From CAYMWF01 sp964394085 [NCBI: uncultured Gemmatimonadota bacterium] (GTDB lineage Bacteria > GCA-2686955 > CAYMWF01): a stretch of DNA of 64,000 nt. A program made the translations under genes and the position numbers. Positions 10,491-19,344 of this stretch are shown one piece after another. Location of the stretch: positions 20,017-84,016 of the forward strand of contig CAYMWF010000014.1 in the NCBI GenBank assembly GCA_964394085.1, given 5' to 3'. The notes beneath the pieces were generated by a model. The model was not told where the DNA came from. It saw only the letters and a program-made list of their open reading frames with translations, and ran no database searches. How positions within the stretch are numbered: position 1 is the first letter of the stretch; each line of letters begins with the position of its first letter.

Positions 10491-10530
10491 AACCGGGGGG
10501 CATCGTACTCGAGTCTCCCGGTTGGTTCTT
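10491..10530 (+). terminator. Probable hairpin terminator after sucD
   Basis: AACCGGG at 10491-10497 pairs with CCCGGTT at 10517-10523 across a 19-base loop, followed by a moderately T-rich stretch. It lies 12 bases after the sucD stop and before the next start at 10553. The long loop and weak T tract lower confidence. Confidence 0.45.
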
Positions 10531-10552
10531 TACATCGGCGACGGATATCCGC

Positions 10553-11473
10553 ATGAGTGAACTGTCAGCAATATTGCCGGAGGAGATGATCTTCACGGAT
10601 ATAAGCGCGAAAACGAAATGGAGCGCTATTCGTGAAATCTTCGACAAGATGTCCGAAGTCATGACTTTCGTCGACCGGGAGCCGCTTGTTCAGGCCGTCG
10701 TGGAAAGAGAGCAGATTTCCAGCACATCGGTGGTGAAAGGCGTCGCTTTCCCCCACGCCCGCACTCACCTGACCGATCAGCTTGTAATCTCCCTGGGCAT
10801 TTCAAAAACCGGCATCGATTTCTTTCGTGAAGACAGGACGCCGGTTCACTTGATCTTCCTGATGTTGACACCTGCGAGCGTCAGCAGGTTATACCTTAAT
10901 ACTCTGTCCGCACTGGCGGAATTTCTCAAAGCCGACGGTGCTCTGGAAAATCTTGTTGATAAAGAAACGCCCCGGGAGGTCTGGCAGGCGATCAGGGATG
11001 CGAGAATCAGGCTCGAAACAAGTATGATCGCATCGGATATAATGAATTCCCGCTATTCAGTGGCGCAGCCTGATATGTCTCTGCAGGAGGCGGCGAACAT
11101 CATAGCAGAGAATAATATCTCCTGCCTTCCCGTTGTGAATGAGCGAAACGAAGTGGTCGGACTCCTTTCAGAAACCGACCTGATCCGTATTGCTTTGCCG
11201 AGGCTGAAGGAATTTACAGGTGAGCTCGAGCTGAAATCGGACAAAACCACCATCCTGGAGAAACTGCTCGGCGGCAGTAAAAGAAATGTTGGAGATGTGA
11301 TGTCTACGCAGGTCCTGTGCATATCGGCGACTGCGACCCTCCAGGAAATCGCTGCGACTATGATTTCCCGGGATATCAGGATCCTTCCGGTGGTTGAAAA
11401 AGGAACCCTCGTCGGGATAGTCGGGAGCGCGGATATCCTCCGGAACATCATCCGTCGTGTCGGGCGCGTTTAG
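10553..11473 (+). CDS. PTS EIIA-like domain fused to a CBS-domain pair
   Basis: 306 residues. Residues about 10-148 match the fructose/mannitol-type EIIA domain (PTS_EIIA type 2), with the phospho-acceptor histidine kept at H68 in GVAFPHAR. Residues about 155-306 hold two CBS motifs, seen as MNSRYSVAQPDMSLQEAANIIAENN and its repeat starting MSTQVLCISATATLQEIA. CBS pairs bind adenine nucleotides. No EI, HPr or membrane EII genes are in the window, so this looks like a regulatory protein reading both phosphorylation and nucleotide state, not a sugar transporter part. Its target is unknown; sucCD lies upstream and the lipid operon downstream. Confidence 0.85.
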   Translation: MSELSAILPEEMIFTDISAKTKWSAIREIFDKMSEVMTFVDREPLVQAVVEREQISSTSVVKGVAFPHARTHLTDQLVISLGISKTGIDFFREDRTPVHLIFLMLTPASVSRLYLNTLSALAEFLKADGALENLVDKETPREVWQAIRDARIRLETSMIASDIMNSRYSVAQPDMSLQEAANIIAENNISCLPVVNERNEVVGLLSETDLIRIALPRLKEFTGELELKSDKTTILEKLLGGSKRNVGDVMSTQVLCISATATLQEIAATMISRDIRILPVVEKGTLVGIVGSADILRNIIRRVGRV

Positions 11474-11483
11474 TATTTAAATA

Positions 11484-11512
11484 TTGACATGGAATTCGGC
11501 TGAATTTAGATT
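11484..11512 (+). promoter_or_regulatory. Candidate sigma-70 promoter for the yceD-rpmF-fab operon
   Basis: A perfect TTGACA at 11484-11489 is 17 bases from TAGATT at 11507-11512 (four of six consensus matches). The expected transcription start would be only a few bases before ATG 11523, which has no Shine-Dalgarno, so the message may be nearly leaderless. An alternative in-frame TTG at 11484 would place the promoter inside the gene. Confidence 0.5.
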
Positions 11513-11522
11513 GCGGCCTTTT

Positions 11523-11957
11523 ATGAAAAAGCTTGTCTACGATATCCGGGAGCTTCCCGAAGGCAATACAACCATAGGTCGATCGATCGATCCCGATGAG
11601 TTGGAGTTGGGAGCTTTTGAATCGGTTCGTCTCGAACCGATCGAATTGAATGTCCGGATTCAAAAAACAGACCATGTAATATCGATCAGCGGGAAGAGCG
11701 AAGGACGATATCAATACGAATGCAGTCGTTGTCTGAAGGTCTTTCATGAGTCGTTCGAGATTCAGGTGGAACACAGCCGAAGTACCGAGGATCTTGAAAC
11801 AGCGTATTCCGGGAAACTCGATATCGGAGAGATGATTCGGGAGGAAATCCTGATAGGAGTTGATGAACGGCCACTCTGCGAACCCGACTGCAAGGGTCTC
11901 TGCGCCGGGTGCGGCGCAGATATGAATGAAGAGATCTGCAAATGCAATCCTGTATAG
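11523..11957 (+). CDS. YceD/DUF177 family protein
   Basis: 144 residues from ATG 11523. The family is linked to 23S rRNA accumulation in bacteria and plants and nearly always sits just before rpmF, as here. The N-terminal part starts MKKLVYDIRELPEG. The C-terminal half has the usual cysteines, YECSRC, then CEPDCKGLCAGCG and CKC, which probably bind zinc. It starts the cluster rpmF-fabD-fabG-acpP-fabF-rnc. The start is uncertain because neither ATG 11523 nor TTG 11484 has a clear ribosome site. Confidence 0.85.
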   Translation: MKKLVYDIRELPEGNTTIGRSIDPDELELGAFESVRLEPIELNVRIQKTDHVISISGKSEGRYQYECSRCLKVFHESFEIQVEHSRSTEDLETAYSGKLDIGEMIREEILIGVDERPLCEPDCKGLCAGCGADMNEEICKCNPV

Positions 11958-12105
11958 GATTGAAATATCAATAAAGAATAACCGGTCCACAGGAAGGTCA
12001 ACCCGGGATGTTGTGACAATATTCACGTATCTGCAACGATTGAATCAGACAAGAAGAAACAACGTGGATTTGACTGCAGAGGATCGGTGACAAGGGAGAA
12101 TAAAC

Positions 12106-12288
12106 ATGGCAGTACCAAAACGAAAAATCTCGAAGGCGAGAGGTGCAAAACGCAGAACCCACTGGAAAGTCAAGGCACCCGGCCTGGCCACCTGCAGCCA
12201 TTGCGGCCAGCCCGTTCAGCCCCACAGGGTTTGCCCTCATTGCGGGTTTTACAAAGGTGAAGAGATAATTCCAGAAGAGACTGATTAG
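12106..12288 (+). CDS. rpmF: 50S ribosomal protein L32
   Basis: 60 residues, standard length, with the signature start MAVPKRKISKARGAKRRTHW. Cysteines 30, 33, 43 and 46 (CSHC and CPHC) form the zinc ribbon of the C+ type of L32. AAGGGAG precedes the ATG. It lies between yceD and fabD, the common bacterial order, but plsX and fabH, which usually follow, are absent. Confidence 0.97.
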   Translation: MAVPKRKISKARGAKRRTHWKVKAPGLATCSHCGQPVQPHRVCPHCGFYKGEEIIPEETD

Positions 12289-12359
12289 TATATTTCAAGG
12301 TGAAACAGACAGTTTCCTGAGACGTCCTTCATCCGTAACACCTTAGAGGACAATGCTAT

Positions 12360-13298
12360 ATGGGTAATAGATCGGTATGGTTGTTTCCGGGGCAAGGCTC
12401 CCAGCATGTGGGTATGGGGCGTGAGTTATTCGACTCTTTCCGCGACGTGAAAGATCTTTACGCTGAAGCGGATGAAATTCTCGGCTTCTCGATCTCGAAA
12501 CTTTCTTTCGGCGGTCCCGATGAACGGCTGGTTGAAACGAGGAACGCTCAGCCGGCGCTTTTTGTGCTCAGCACGGCCGTTGCGGGTTTGTTGACTTCCG
12601 CGGCGCCATTGCCGGAAGCTGCAGCAGGACACAGCCTCGGCGAATACTCCGCCTTCCATGCCGCAGGGGTATTTTCTTTCGAGGAAGCCTTGAGAGTCGT
12701 CAGGTTGAGAGGTGAGTTGATGTATTCCTCCGGCATCGCCCGGCCTGGAGCTATGGCTGCGGTTATCGGGCTGGACGGAAATGCGGTTGAAGAGGTATGC
12801 AGAGGTTACCGAGGGGATGGCGAAGTCACTGTAGCGAATTTCAATTCGCCGAACCAGTCGGTTATATCGGGAGACGAAACTGCGGTAGCTAATGTGGCTG
12901 ACGAGATGAAACAGGCCGGTGCGCGACTTGTGAAGAAACTCCATGTCAGCGGAGCCTTCCACAGCAGTCTCATGGAACCGGCCTCGGAAGAATTATCCAG
13001 ACGCCTCGATGAGGTAGAATTCGTCACGGCCCGGTTTCCGGTGGTTGCCAATGCGAGCGCTGAATATGTCGATACCCCGCAAGGTATCGTGGATTCTCTC
13101 AAGAACCAGTTGACATCTCCGGTGCAATGGCTTCGTTCGATGGAGAATCTGGATGTTCTTGAACCCGATGTTTTTGTCGAATGCGGTTCCGGAAATGTTC
13201 TTGCGGGGCTCATGAGAAGAATCAACGGGCGGAACAGGGTCCTGACCACCAGAACACCGGCGGAGGTAGAGACTGCGATTTCGGAGATCCTGAAATGA
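12360..13298 (+). CDS. fabD: Malonyl-CoA:ACP transacylase
   Basis: 312 residues. It transfers malonyl groups from CoA to acyl carrier protein for fatty-acid elongation. The N-terminus has LFPGQGSQHVGMG; the nucleophile serine is in AAGHSLGEYSA; VRLRGELM carries the conserved arginine, and VSGAFHSSLM the catalytic histidine. Length is normal. Its stop overlaps the fabG start by ATGA, indicating translational coupling. The start has a purine-rich AGAGGA upstream. Confidence 0.97.
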   Translation: MGNRSVWLFPGQGSQHVGMGRELFDSFRDVKDLYAEADEILGFSISKLSFGGPDERLVETRNAQPALFVLSTAVAGLLTSAAPLPEAAAGHSLGEYSAFHAAGVFSFEEALRVVRLRGELMYSSGIARPGAMAAVIGLDGNAVEEVCRGYRGDGEVTVANFNSPNQSVISGDETAVANVADEMKQAGARLVKKLHVSGAFHSSLMEPASEELSRRLDEVEFVTARFPVVANASAEYVDTPQGIVDSLKNQLTSPVQWLRSMENLDVLEPDVFVECGSGNVLAGLMRRINGRNRVLTTRTPAEVETAISEILK

Positions 13299-14050
13299 GA
13301 CCGTCATACCGGCTGGATAATAAAACAGCATTCATCACGGGAGCATCGGGTGGCATCGGCAGAGCTGCAGCTCTGAAATTCGCTGAGGCCGGAGCGCGAT
13401 TGCATCTCGCCGATCTCGATTTGGACGGTTTGAGTGAAACGGAAGAGCTGGTCAAACAGTCCGCTGCAGCATGCTTCAGTCATGAACTCGACGTCGGCGA
13501 CAGCGTGAGCGTAAAAAAAGTAACTGAGACGATTCTCAAGCTGAGTGATTCCATCGATATTCTCGTGAATATTGCCGGCATCACCAGAGACAACCTGCTT
13601 ATCCGTATGAAAGATACCGAGTGGGACGATGTGCTTCGCGTTAATTTGACGGGTGCTTTCTATTGTACCCGCTCCGTTTTGCAGATCATGATGAAAAGAC
13701 GTTCGGGGAGTATAATCAACGTTGCATCGGTTACCGGGATAACGGGAAATATCGGACAGGCCAACTATTCCTCTTCGAAAGCGGGACTGGTCGCTCTGAC
13801 AAAAACCGCGGCACGGGAGGGCGCTCTGCGAGGAATCCGCGTGAACGGAGTGGCTCCCGGATTTATTGAAACAGCCATGACCGGTAAACTTTCTGAAAAA
13901 GCGCGTGAACGTGTTATTCAGATGATTCCTCTCGGTTCTCCGGGTATACCCGATGATGTCGCTGAAGCAATACTGTTTTTAGCATCCGATGCCGCCGGAT
14001 ATATAACCGGTCAGACTTTGCTGGTTGACGGCGGCCTGATGATGAGATAA
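13295..14050 (+). CDS. fabG: 3-oxoacyl-ACP reductase
   Basis: 251 residues from ATG 13295, which overlaps the fabD stop; a longer frame from 13181 would run deep into fabD and is rejected. It reduces 3-oxoacyl-ACP with NADPH. The Rossmann motif TGASGGIGRA, the NIAGIT segment, the catalytic serine after INVASVTG and the YSSSK catalytic Tyr-Lys pair are present, as is the C-terminal ITGQTLLVDGGLMM. It is followed by acpP, forming a conventional type II fatty-acid synthase block. Confidence 0.97.
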   Translation: MRPSYRLDNKTAFITGASGGIGRAAALKFAEAGARLHLADLDLDGLSETEELVKQSAAACFSHELDVGDSVSVKKVTETILKLSDSIDILVNIAGITRDNLLIRMKDTEWDDVLRVNLTGAFYCTRSVLQIMMKRRSGSIINVASVTGITGNIGQANYSSSKAGLVALTKTAAREGALRGIRVNGVAPGFIETAMTGKLSEKARERVIQMIPLGSPGIPDDVAEAILFLASDAAGYITGQTLLVDGGLMMR

Positions 14051-14106
14051 TTAATCGGAGCATTTTCACGAGGTAGAAATTTATAGCTCATCGAAAGGAG
14101 CAATCC

Positions 14107-14349
14107 ATGACGCTGGAAGAAAAAGTAAAGGAAATCATCGCTGAGCAGTTGAGTATCGAAGTATCACAGATTAAGGCTGAATCCTCGTTTATCGAAGACC
14201 TCGGAGCGGATTCCTTAGCCACGGTCGAGCTCATTCTCGCTCTCGAAGATGCTTTCGATATCGAAGTGCCGGAAGAAGAGGCCGAAAAGCTGCTTACTGT
14301 TCAGAATGCAATCGACTATATTAAAGGCACCGTAGACTGGGAAGGATAG
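14107..14349 (+). CDS. acpP: Acyl carrier protein
   Basis: 80 residues, normal length. The phosphopantetheine attachment serine is in [11 protein letters not shown]. The usual DSLDTVEL is changed to DSLATVEL, but the essential DSL is kept. AAAGGAG precedes the ATG at good spacing. It carries growing acyl chains for FabD, FabG and FabF encoded on either side. Confidence 0.97.
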   Translation: MTLEEKVKEIIAEQLSIEVSQIKAESSFIEDLGADSLATVELILALEDAFDIEVPEEEAEKLLTVQNAIDYIKGTVDWEG

Positions 14350-14488
14350 ACCTCCTTAAGCCGGCCGGTGATCAGGTCAGTTTGATGAATTTCGTTTTGG
14401 AGGGTGTGTTGCGCTTTTACGCTATATTGTCGATACGTGCGATATGTCGTTATCGGATTCTTTCCGGCAGGGGAAAGGGGGGAACGGT

Positions 14489-15727
14489 ATGCGGAAAATC
14501 GTAGTCACCGGTATGGGTGCCGTGACCCCTATCGGGAACAGTGTGAATGCCTTCTGGGATTCACTGGTTGAAGGCAGATCCGGCATCGGCCCCATTACTT
14601 TGCTTGATACGAGCGACCTTCCCGCCCACATCGGGGGTGAGGTCAAGGAGCTTGATTTCAACAGTCATCTTTTGACACGCGAGGAAAAGATTTCCGACCG
14701 GTACACAAAATTCGCACTTATCGCAAGCCAGGAGGCGGTTACACAAGCCGGTTTGACTGTCGATGAGAGCAACGCCGATAGAATCGGTGTCCTTATCGGG
14801 ACCGGTATCGGCGGGATGAAGACTATCGAGACGAACATCGAGAGGACTCTGAAGCGGGGCCCTCGAAAAATGTCCCCTTATGCAATCCCGATGAGCATTC
14901 CGGATATGGCATCCGGACTTGTTGCAATCAGGCTGGGCGCCCTCGGACCGAATTTCAGCATCGCTTCCGCCTGTGCTACCGGCGCCCACGCGATCGGTAC
15001 ATCCATGAGGATCATTCAGTACGGAGATGCTGATGTAATGATTACCGGGGGAACCGAGGCATCGATAACAGATTTCGCCGTTGCCTGTTTCGGAAACATG
15101 AAAGCGCTCAGCAGCCGTGAGGAACCTCCTGAAGAAGCAAGCTGTCCTTTCGACAAAAGAAGGGACGGGTTCGTTATAGCCGAAGGTGCGGGCGTTTTGG
15201 TGCTTGAATCGGAGGAATCCGCCTTGGCGAGAGGGGCCGATATCCTTGCCGAGCTGTCCGGATACGGTGCATCGGCTGATGCCTATCACATAACGGCGCC
15301 GGATGTCACCGGGCGCGGCGCTAAACTGGGAATGAGAATGGCCGTCAAGGACGCCGGGATATCAGGGAATGAAATCGATTATATCAATGCGCACGGAACC
15401 TCCACTCCTTTGAATGATCCGATGGAGACCCGCGCAATCAAGGATGTCTTCGGGCAGGAAAAGGCCGCTGAACTGAAGATAAGCTCGAGCAAATCGATGA
15501 TCGGTCATCTGCTCGGCGCAGCCCCTGCGGTAGAAGCAATAGCATCCATAATGACCATCCGCAGCGGAGTTGTTCATCCGACGATCAATTACCGGGAGCC
15601 TGATCCGGACTGTGATCTCGATTACACGCCGAATGAGCCAGTTGAAAAAAAGGTTGGTGCGGTCCTGTCCAATTCTTTCGGGTTCGGCGGTCATAACGGA
15701 TGTCTTATATTCAGGAATTATGATTGA
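14489..15727 (+). CDS. fabF: 3-oxoacyl-ACP synthase II
   Basis: 412 residues from ATG 14489, which has a GGGG-rich ribosome site; the frame opens upstream at 14444 but MRKIVVTGMGAVTPIGN is the family start. It condenses malonyl-ACP with acyl-ACP. The catalytic Cys-His-His triad is visible in ASACATGAHAIG, NAHGTSTPLND and SKSMIGHLLGA. The C-terminus SNSFGFGGHNG is typical. With no fabH in the window, the initiating condensing enzyme must be encoded elsewhere. Confidence 0.97.
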   Translation: MRKIVVTGMGAVTPIGNSVNAFWDSLVEGRSGIGPITLLDTSDLPAHIGGEVKELDFNSHLLTREEKISDRYTKFALIASQEAVTQAGLTVDESNADRIGVLIGTGIGGMKTIETNIERTLKRGPRKMSPYAIPMSIPDMASGLVAIRLGALGPNFSIASACATGAHAIGTSMRIIQYGDADVMITGGTEASITDFAVACFGNMKALSSREEPPEEASCPFDKRRDGFVIAEGAGVLVLESEESALARGADILAELSGYGASADAYHITAPDVTGRGAKLGMRMAVKDAGISGNEIDYINAHGTSTPLNDPMETRAIKDVFGQEKAAELKISSSKSMIGHLLGAAPAVEAIASIMTIRSGVVHPTINYREPDPDCDLDYTPNEPVEKKVGAVLSNSFGFGGHNGCLIFRNYD

Positions 15728-15788
15728 TACAGATTGAATTCCTGATAATTCAAAAATCCTGTCGTTAGGATGGATGCCGTAATTTTTT

Positions 15789-16565
15789 ATGTTTTCAAAA
15801 TTTTTTAAAACCAGGCAAGGGGAAGTTGAAGGTTTCCTGGGTAAAAGCAGGATGGCAGCACTGAAGGAATTCCAGAAAAAAGCGGGATTGTCATTTAATA
15901 ATCCCGCTCTTCTCAACCAGGCCCTTTGTCACCGTTCTTTCGTTCATACCATTGGAAAATCGGGACTCGATTCGAACGAGAGGCTCGAATTCCTTGGGGA
16001 TTCGGTCCTGGAACTGGCGGTAAATGAGCATTTATACCGCATTTATCCTGATTACCGGGAGGGTAAACTCACGCAGATCAGATCACTGGTGGTGAGCAAA
16101 GTGTATCTCTCGAACAAAGCCAGAAGTCTCGGGCTTGGAGAGTACCTCCTGCTCAGCAGGGAAGAAGTGCTGTCCGGAGGTCGAAACAGGCATTCCATCC
16201 TCGGAGATACATACGAGGCCCTGATAGGCGCTATATATCTTGATAGAGGATGGAAAACCGCTCAACAGTTCATCAATAAAGAGATCCTGTCATCCATAGA
16301 AGAGATAGATCCGGTCGATAATGTACTGAATACGAAGAATCTCCTGCAGGAATGGGCTCAGAAGCAAAAGGGCACCCAGCCCAGGTACAAACTTCGCTCG
16401 AAGGATGGGCCGGATCACAGTAAGCGGTTCATAGTGGATGTGTTTATATCCAGGAAAAGAATGGGGACGGGACGCGGTGGAACCAAGAAAGAAGCAGAGC
16501 TTGCATCCGCAAGGAGTGCACTTGAAAAGATCAATAAAAAGTATCCAGATAGGAGGAATTCATGA
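15789..16565 (+). CDS. rnc: Ribonuclease III
   Basis: 258 residues. It cleaves double-stranded RNA in rRNA maturation and mRNA decay. The catalytic signature NERLEFLGDSVLELAVN, the second acidic region GDTYEALIGAIYLD and a C-terminal double-stranded RNA-binding domain (from about NLLQEWAQKQ to the end, with GTKKEAELASARSALEKI) are intact. The N-terminus is slightly extended. The stop overlaps the etfB start by four bases. Its place after fabF matches many bacterial genomes. Confidence 0.96.
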   Translation: MFSKFFKTRQGEVEGFLGKSRMAALKEFQKKAGLSFNNPALLNQALCHRSFVHTIGKSGLDSNERLEFLGDSVLELAVNEHLYRIYPDYREGKLTQIRSLVVSKVYLSNKARSLGLGEYLLLSREEVLSGGRNRHSILGDTYEALIGAIYLDRGWKTAQQFINKEILSSIEEIDPVDNVLNTKNLLQEWAQKQKGTQPRYKLRSKDGPDHSKRFIVDVFISRKRMGTGRGGTKKEAELASARSALEKINKKYPDRRNS

Positions 16566-17341
16566 AAATAGCCGTTTGCGCAAAACAAGTACCTGATTCA
16601 GAGGTGAAGGTCGAAATTCAGGATGGGAAAATCCAGGATCAAGACTTCACTTACATTGTTAACCCATACGATGAATTCGCGGTGGAAGAAGCGCTGAAGA
16701 TCAAAGAGGCGAAAGGCGATGGTGAAGTGACCGTGTTCACAATCGGCGGCGAACGAGCCAAAGAAGCAGTAAGAACATGCCTGGCCATGGGTGCCGATAA
16801 AGCCGTATTGATAAATGATCCGCTTCTTGAGAATACTGATTCGAACGGTCGAGCCCTGGCGCTCTCGAAGGCGATCGGAAACGGCGGTTACGATCTGGTC
16901 ATCTGTGGGAAACAGGCGATCGATCTCGATGACGCCCAGACCGGTATCAGGTTGGCTGAAAAACTCGGCTTCGCACATGCCGGGTCGATAAACAAGCTTG
17001 AATGGGCGGACGATTATTCCGGGTTCAATGCCCACAGGGATATCGAGGGCGGTACTGAAGTTTTGAGTGCATCGCTCCCTGCAGTCATCGTGGCCACGAA
17101 AGGGCTGAACGAACCGCGATACGCTTCTCTCAGAGGTATAATGATGGCTAAGCGGAAACCGATCGAAGAGGTGGATGCGGCGGGTCTTGAACTTTCGGAA
17201 GAAGATCTCAAGCCCAAAGTCTCGCAGGTCAGCGTGGCGAAACCCCCGGAACGGAAGGCGGGCATAACCGTGACCGGTGATGCGGATGAAACAGTGCCGC
17301 AGCTCATGGATTTTCTCAAGAACGAAGCAAAGATTATATAG
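16562..17341 (+). CDS. etfB: Electron transfer flavoprotein, beta subunit
   Basis: 259 residues. With EtfA it forms a soluble flavoprotein that passes electrons between acyl-CoA or other dehydrogenases and the quinone pool. The start MKIAVCAKQVPDSE, the AMP-binding stretch from about VICGKQAIDLDDAQTG, and ATKGLNEPRYASLRGIMMAKRKPIE are characteristic. GGAGG precedes the ATG, and the start overlaps the rnc stop. No dehydrogenase or ETF-quinone oxidoreductase gene is adjacent, so its partner is unknown. Confidence 0.96.
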   Translation: MKIAVCAKQVPDSEVKVEIQDGKIQDQDFTYIVNPYDEFAVEEALKIKEAKGDGEVTVFTIGGERAKEAVRTCLAMGADKAVLINDPLLENTDSNGRALALSKAIGNGGYDLVICGKQAIDLDDAQTGIRLAEKLGFAHAGSINKLEWADDYSGFNAHRDIEGGTEVLSASLPAVIVATKGLNEPRYASLRGIMMAKRKPIEEVDAAGLELSEEDLKPKVSQVSVAKPPERKAGITVTGDADETVPQLMDFLKNEAKII

Positions 17342-17387
17342 ACAAAAAAACGTTAATACCCCGCCCGGGTGGGGTAAGGAGATAGTA

Positions 17388-18371
17388 ATGAGTGTGAAGA
17401 TACTGGTTTTCGCTGAAGTAAGGAATGGAGAGATAAAGAAAGCCGCTTTCGAAGCCCTCGGCGTTGCGGGAAAGGTCGCAGGTGAAGCGGGAGGTTCCGT
17501 GGCGGCGGTGATGATCGGTTCCGGCATCGATGGTCTGCACGGCGAACTCGCGGGTTATGGAGGGACGGAAGTATTCGTCTCGGATAATCCTGTATTGAAA
17601 GACTACTCACCGGATGGATATGCTTCGATCATTGCTCAGGTCGCGGGCGAACAGGGACACAGCATCATCATGGTGCCTGGTACCGCGATGGGCAAGGATC
17701 TGGGGCCTCGCGTGGCGGCCAAGCTCGAAGCAGGTATGGTCAGCGATTGCATCTCCCTGGAGTTTGCGGATGGCGAAGTCGTTTATGAACGCCCGGTTTT
17801 CGGTGGAAAAGCCGTTGGAAAATACAAGCAGACGGGCGGCGCGCATATCGTTGCGGGTCTACGACCCAACGTTTTCCCGGTTCCCGATAAAGACGGATCA
17901 ACGGATATTGCAAAAACCGATGTCCAATTGGATATCGCGGAAGATAAACTTCTCGCGAAAGTGACTGAAATTCTAAAACCTGAAAGTGAACAGCTCGATG
18001 TCACGGAAGCATCAATCGTAATATCAGGCGGCAGGGGGATGAAGGAGCCCGGCAACTTCAAGATAATCGAAGAACTTGCCGAACTGCTTCAAGGCGCTGT
18101 CGGAGCATCCCGAGCGGCCGTCGACGCCGACTGGATCCCTCATGCAAACCAGGTAGGTCAGACAGGTAAAGTGGTAACACCCGACCTTTATATCGCATGC
18201 GGCATTTCAGGCGCAATTCAGCACCAGGCTGGTATGCGCTCGTCGAAATACATCATAGCTATCAACAAAGATCCTGACGCACCGATATTCAAGCTCGCGG
18301 ATTTTGGCATAGTCGGTGATCTGTTCGAGGTTTTGCCGAAGATCAAAGAGCAGATTGAAGGGCTCGGTTGA
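17388..18371 (+). CDS. etfA: Electron transfer flavoprotein, alpha subunit
   Basis: 327 residues from ATG 17388, with GGAGATAG directly upstream; an upstream open frame from 17277 overlaps etfB and is rejected. The C-terminal FAD-binding domain is clear: VSGGRGM-type start (SGGRGMKEPGNF), GASRAAVDADWIPHANQVGQTG, CGISGAIQHQAGM and AINKDPDAPIFKLADFGIVGD. It pairs with the upstream beta subunit and ends the long housekeeping run. Confidence 0.97.
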   Translation: MSVKILVFAEVRNGEIKKAAFEALGVAGKVAGEAGGSVAAVMIGSGIDGLHGELAGYGGTEVFVSDNPVLKDYSPDGYASIIAQVAGEQGHSIIMVPGTAMGKDLGPRVAAKLEAGMVSDCISLEFADGEVVYERPVFGGKAVGKYKQTGGAHIVAGLRPNVFPVPDKDGSTDIAKTDVQLDIAEDKLLAKVTEILKPESEQLDVTEASIVISGGRGMKEPGNFKIIEELAELLQGAVGASRAAVDADWIPHANQVGQTGKVVTPDLYIACGISGAIQHQAGMRSSKYIIAINKDPDAPIFKLADFGIVGDLFEVLPKIKEQIEGLG

Positions 18372-18405
18372 TCCTTGTTCAACAAGTGTTGATCTGAATC
18401 ATGCA

Positions 18406-18450
18406 GGAGGGGGAGCGCTCTACCCAACCGAAACGAAGGGTTCCCCCTCC
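18406..18450 (+). terminator. Hairpin after etfA, possible terminator
   Basis: GGAGGGGGA (18406-18414) pairs perfectly with TCCCCCTCC (18442-18450), and inside it ACCC (18422-18425) pairs with GGGT (18438-18441). It lies 35 bases after the etfA stop. There is no T tract, so intrinsic termination is uncertain. Confidence 0.45.
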
Positions 18451-18714
18451 AGTCGACCTCATTCCGGAACAGCCGGTGTGTGAATGGTTGTTTGAGAATC
18501 GAATACCCGCCTCGTATTGTTTCATCAGGGCGTCTTCATAAGCTCCCCTCGTACGAGCTCTTTGCGATGCGCAGAACTGATTATATATCAGGAGGATATA
18601 GAAGCATCGCAAATCGATTTACCCCATATTTCCACCATGTTTATTGAACATACGGCAGCGGTTTCTGTTCGAGTCGGGAAATTGACCCCATGGATACCGG
18701 CACGCTCCAGGCGG

Positions 18715-18875
18715 TGAGGGAGCGTCTTCCCTTCTCCCTGTTTCCGTAAAGTTGCTTTTCAACCAGGTTCAGAAGATTCGAAAGGAACATGTGTTCCTGA
18801 AAAACTCTTGTCCGAACCCCTCCCGGATGACTCCGCTATATCCGCCTGTCGGAAAGACGCTCCCTCATCGACTCC
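18715..18875. repeat. Inverted copies of a GACGCTCCCTC repeat
   Basis: TGAGGGAGCGTCTT (18715-18728) is exactly complementary to AAGACGCTCCCTCA (18854-18867). The right side continues as GACGCTCCCTCATCGACTCC (18856-18875), matching at 19 of 20 positions the right arm of the hairpin starting at 55934. This suggests a dispersed extragenic palindrome, here with its arms about 125 bases apart. Confidence 0.6.
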
Positions 18876-19344
18876 ACGGTGACGGGAACTGGGTAGGGAA
18901 ACTCTGTAACATATTGAAGTTGTTGCTGGAATTTGGTGGTTGGAAAAAATAATATGGCAGCCTGAACTACAAAACCAAACTACCGGATTGGCCGGTAGAA
19001 GGAGGGAGAATCAGAATGAGCTGATGAGGAGTCTGGTCAAATCAGCTGCATAGATTGAAGACAAAAGCAACGGAGGTCAAGCCGGAGAGAGAAACCTGTA
19101 CCAAACACCACTATACATCATGATAAATGATACGTCTCCAATATTGTGAACTTCAATATCCATGTCGCACTCATCGAATAAGCTGCAATACCGGGGAAAG
19201 AGATGACTCCCTGGATAAATCCCTTAAAAAACACCTGCAGCGCAAATAGCTCCGTACAGGTAAACCTTGACATATCCATTCAAAACTTGCGGCTTGATCA
19301 ATTACAGTCGGCCAAGTCGACTTGATTTCGAGTGAACCAGGATA

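Larger units (their letters stand above)
18372..19344. other. Long noncoding stretch with several palindromes
   Basis: This 973-base stretch has no convincing gene; its short open frames lack ribosome sites and recognisable sequence. It holds the hairpins listed separately and a further perfect 7-bp hairpin, CTACCGG (18980-18986) with CCGGTAG (18992-18998). It may contain decayed genes or an unrecognised small RNA, but nothing visible proves either. Confidence 0.5.

Noticed and set aside
13181-13294. Longer start for FabG
   Set aside because: It would overlap fabD by over 110 bases; ATG 13295 gives the standard length and an ATGA overlap.
18517-18717. 66-residue frame in the noncoding stretch
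   Set aside because: No ribosome site, no recognisable sequence, and it runs into the repeat arm at 18715.
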